Source of the DNA: an uncultured Prevotella sp.
Lineage (GTDB): Bacteria > Bacteroidota > Bacteroidia > Bacteroidales > Bacteroidaceae
DNA length: 5,086 nucleotides
Assembly (NCBI GenBank): GCA_937880835.1
Contig: CALGRN010000268.1
Location: forward strand, 1 to 5,086
Direction: 5' to 3'
The notes under the pieces were generated by a model. It saw only the letters and a list, made by a program, of their open reading frames with translations, made no database searches and was not told where the DNA came from. Positions 4,877 to 5,086 of the stretch are shown in pieces. The stretch's first letter is position 1. Every line of letters begins with the position of its first letter. The translations under genes were made by a program, and so were the position numbers.

Positions 4877-5065
4877 TTATATATGTATCTTGGCTTTCTT
4901 ATTCCACAAACCATACACCTCGCTCACTGTATCTGTCGTGACAAACGACGGGATATCTTCTTTGCCGAGATACTCTATGAGCTTTGAAAGTTCTTCACGT
5001 GTGAGCAGAATTTCCAACTGCATGCTCTTCTCATGGCTGAACGGATTGATTCTTAATAATTTCAT
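4877..5065 (-). CDS. Small protein of unknown function (62 residues)
   Basis: I do not recognise this protein. From the ATG at 5065 it begins MKLLRINPFSHEK, continues with a likely beta strand LEILL, a charged helix TREELSKLIEYLGKEDI (about residues 22-38), and a strand-rich end finishing IHI. A beta-alpha-beta plan like that of small ACT- or P-II-like domains is possible, but no signature proves it. There is no signal peptide or membrane segment. The start is uncertain: an in-frame ATG also exists at 5074, and the frame stays open to the window edge at 5086, so the protein could be longer and cut here. I prefer 5065 because it forms ATGA with a TGA in another frame (5062-5064), the usual sign of a coupled operon. 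It ends 65 bases before the porin gene. Confidence 0.6.
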   Translation of the reverse strand: MKLLRINPFSHEKSMQLEILLTREELSKLIEYLGKEDIPSFVTTDTVSEVYGLWNKKAKIHI

Positions 5066-5086
5066 GACAAGCATGAACTCAAAGAC
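5062..5086 (-). CDS. Possible 3' end of an upstream gene, cut by the window edge
   Basis: One minus-strand frame entering from the edge gives seven codons ending SLSSCLS and then TGA (5064-5062), which overlaps the ATG of the small gene by four bases. The ATGA junction is the only evidence, and the fragment is too short to identify. If the neighbouring frame instead continues past the edge, this is not a gene. Confidence 0.25.

Overview
The window looks like chromosomal DNA of a Bacteroidota bacterium, most likely a Bacteroidales member close to Prevotella. Three things point there. Two clean promoters have the phylum's own architecture (TTTG, 19-20 bases, TAnnTTTG). The genes lack strong Shine-Dalgarno sequences. 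The protein families fit: a short Bacteroidales-type porin, and a Sir2 deacylase that has lost most of its zinc cysteines. All recognisable protein genes lie on the minus strand, so the window reads biologically from right to left.

Right end (about 5086-3710): a small unrecognised protein (4877-5065), which may overlap by ATGA the last codons of a gene beyond the edge, is followed by a secreted outer-membrane beta-barrel porin (3783-4811). A 73-base spacer with degenerate palindromic repeats leads to a Sir2/CobB-type NAD-dependent protein deacylase (3008-3709). No convincing promoter is visible for the porin or for sir2.

Centre (2270-3007): this 738-base stretch has no protein gene but is dense in signals. 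Downstream of sir2 are a small hairpin and an array of four 22-base palindromic units arranged A-B-A'-B', which contains a perfect 19-base inverted repeat. A complete transcription unit then runs on the plus strand, opposite to everything else: promoter 2413-2444, a stop-rich body, and a strong intrinsic terminator at 2608-2645. This is a non-coding RNA gene of about 195 nt. Its size, promoter and terminator recall the Bacteroidales-1/6S-type RNAs, but that identity is a hypothesis. A perfect TTGAT-N4-ATCAA palindrome (FNR/CRP type) lies midway between this promoter and the divergent promoter of the next operon.

Left part (2269-1): a two-gene operon encodes a GT4 glycosyltransferase (995-2269) and a GT2 glycosyltransferase (216-998), joined by a 4-base ATGA overlap and driven by a promoter at 2292-2322. 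Together they probably add sugars during synthesis of a surface polysaccharide (capsule, exopolysaccharide or O-antigen). Three back-to-back hairpins (109-202) follow the last gene. Bases 1-108 hold nothing I can support.
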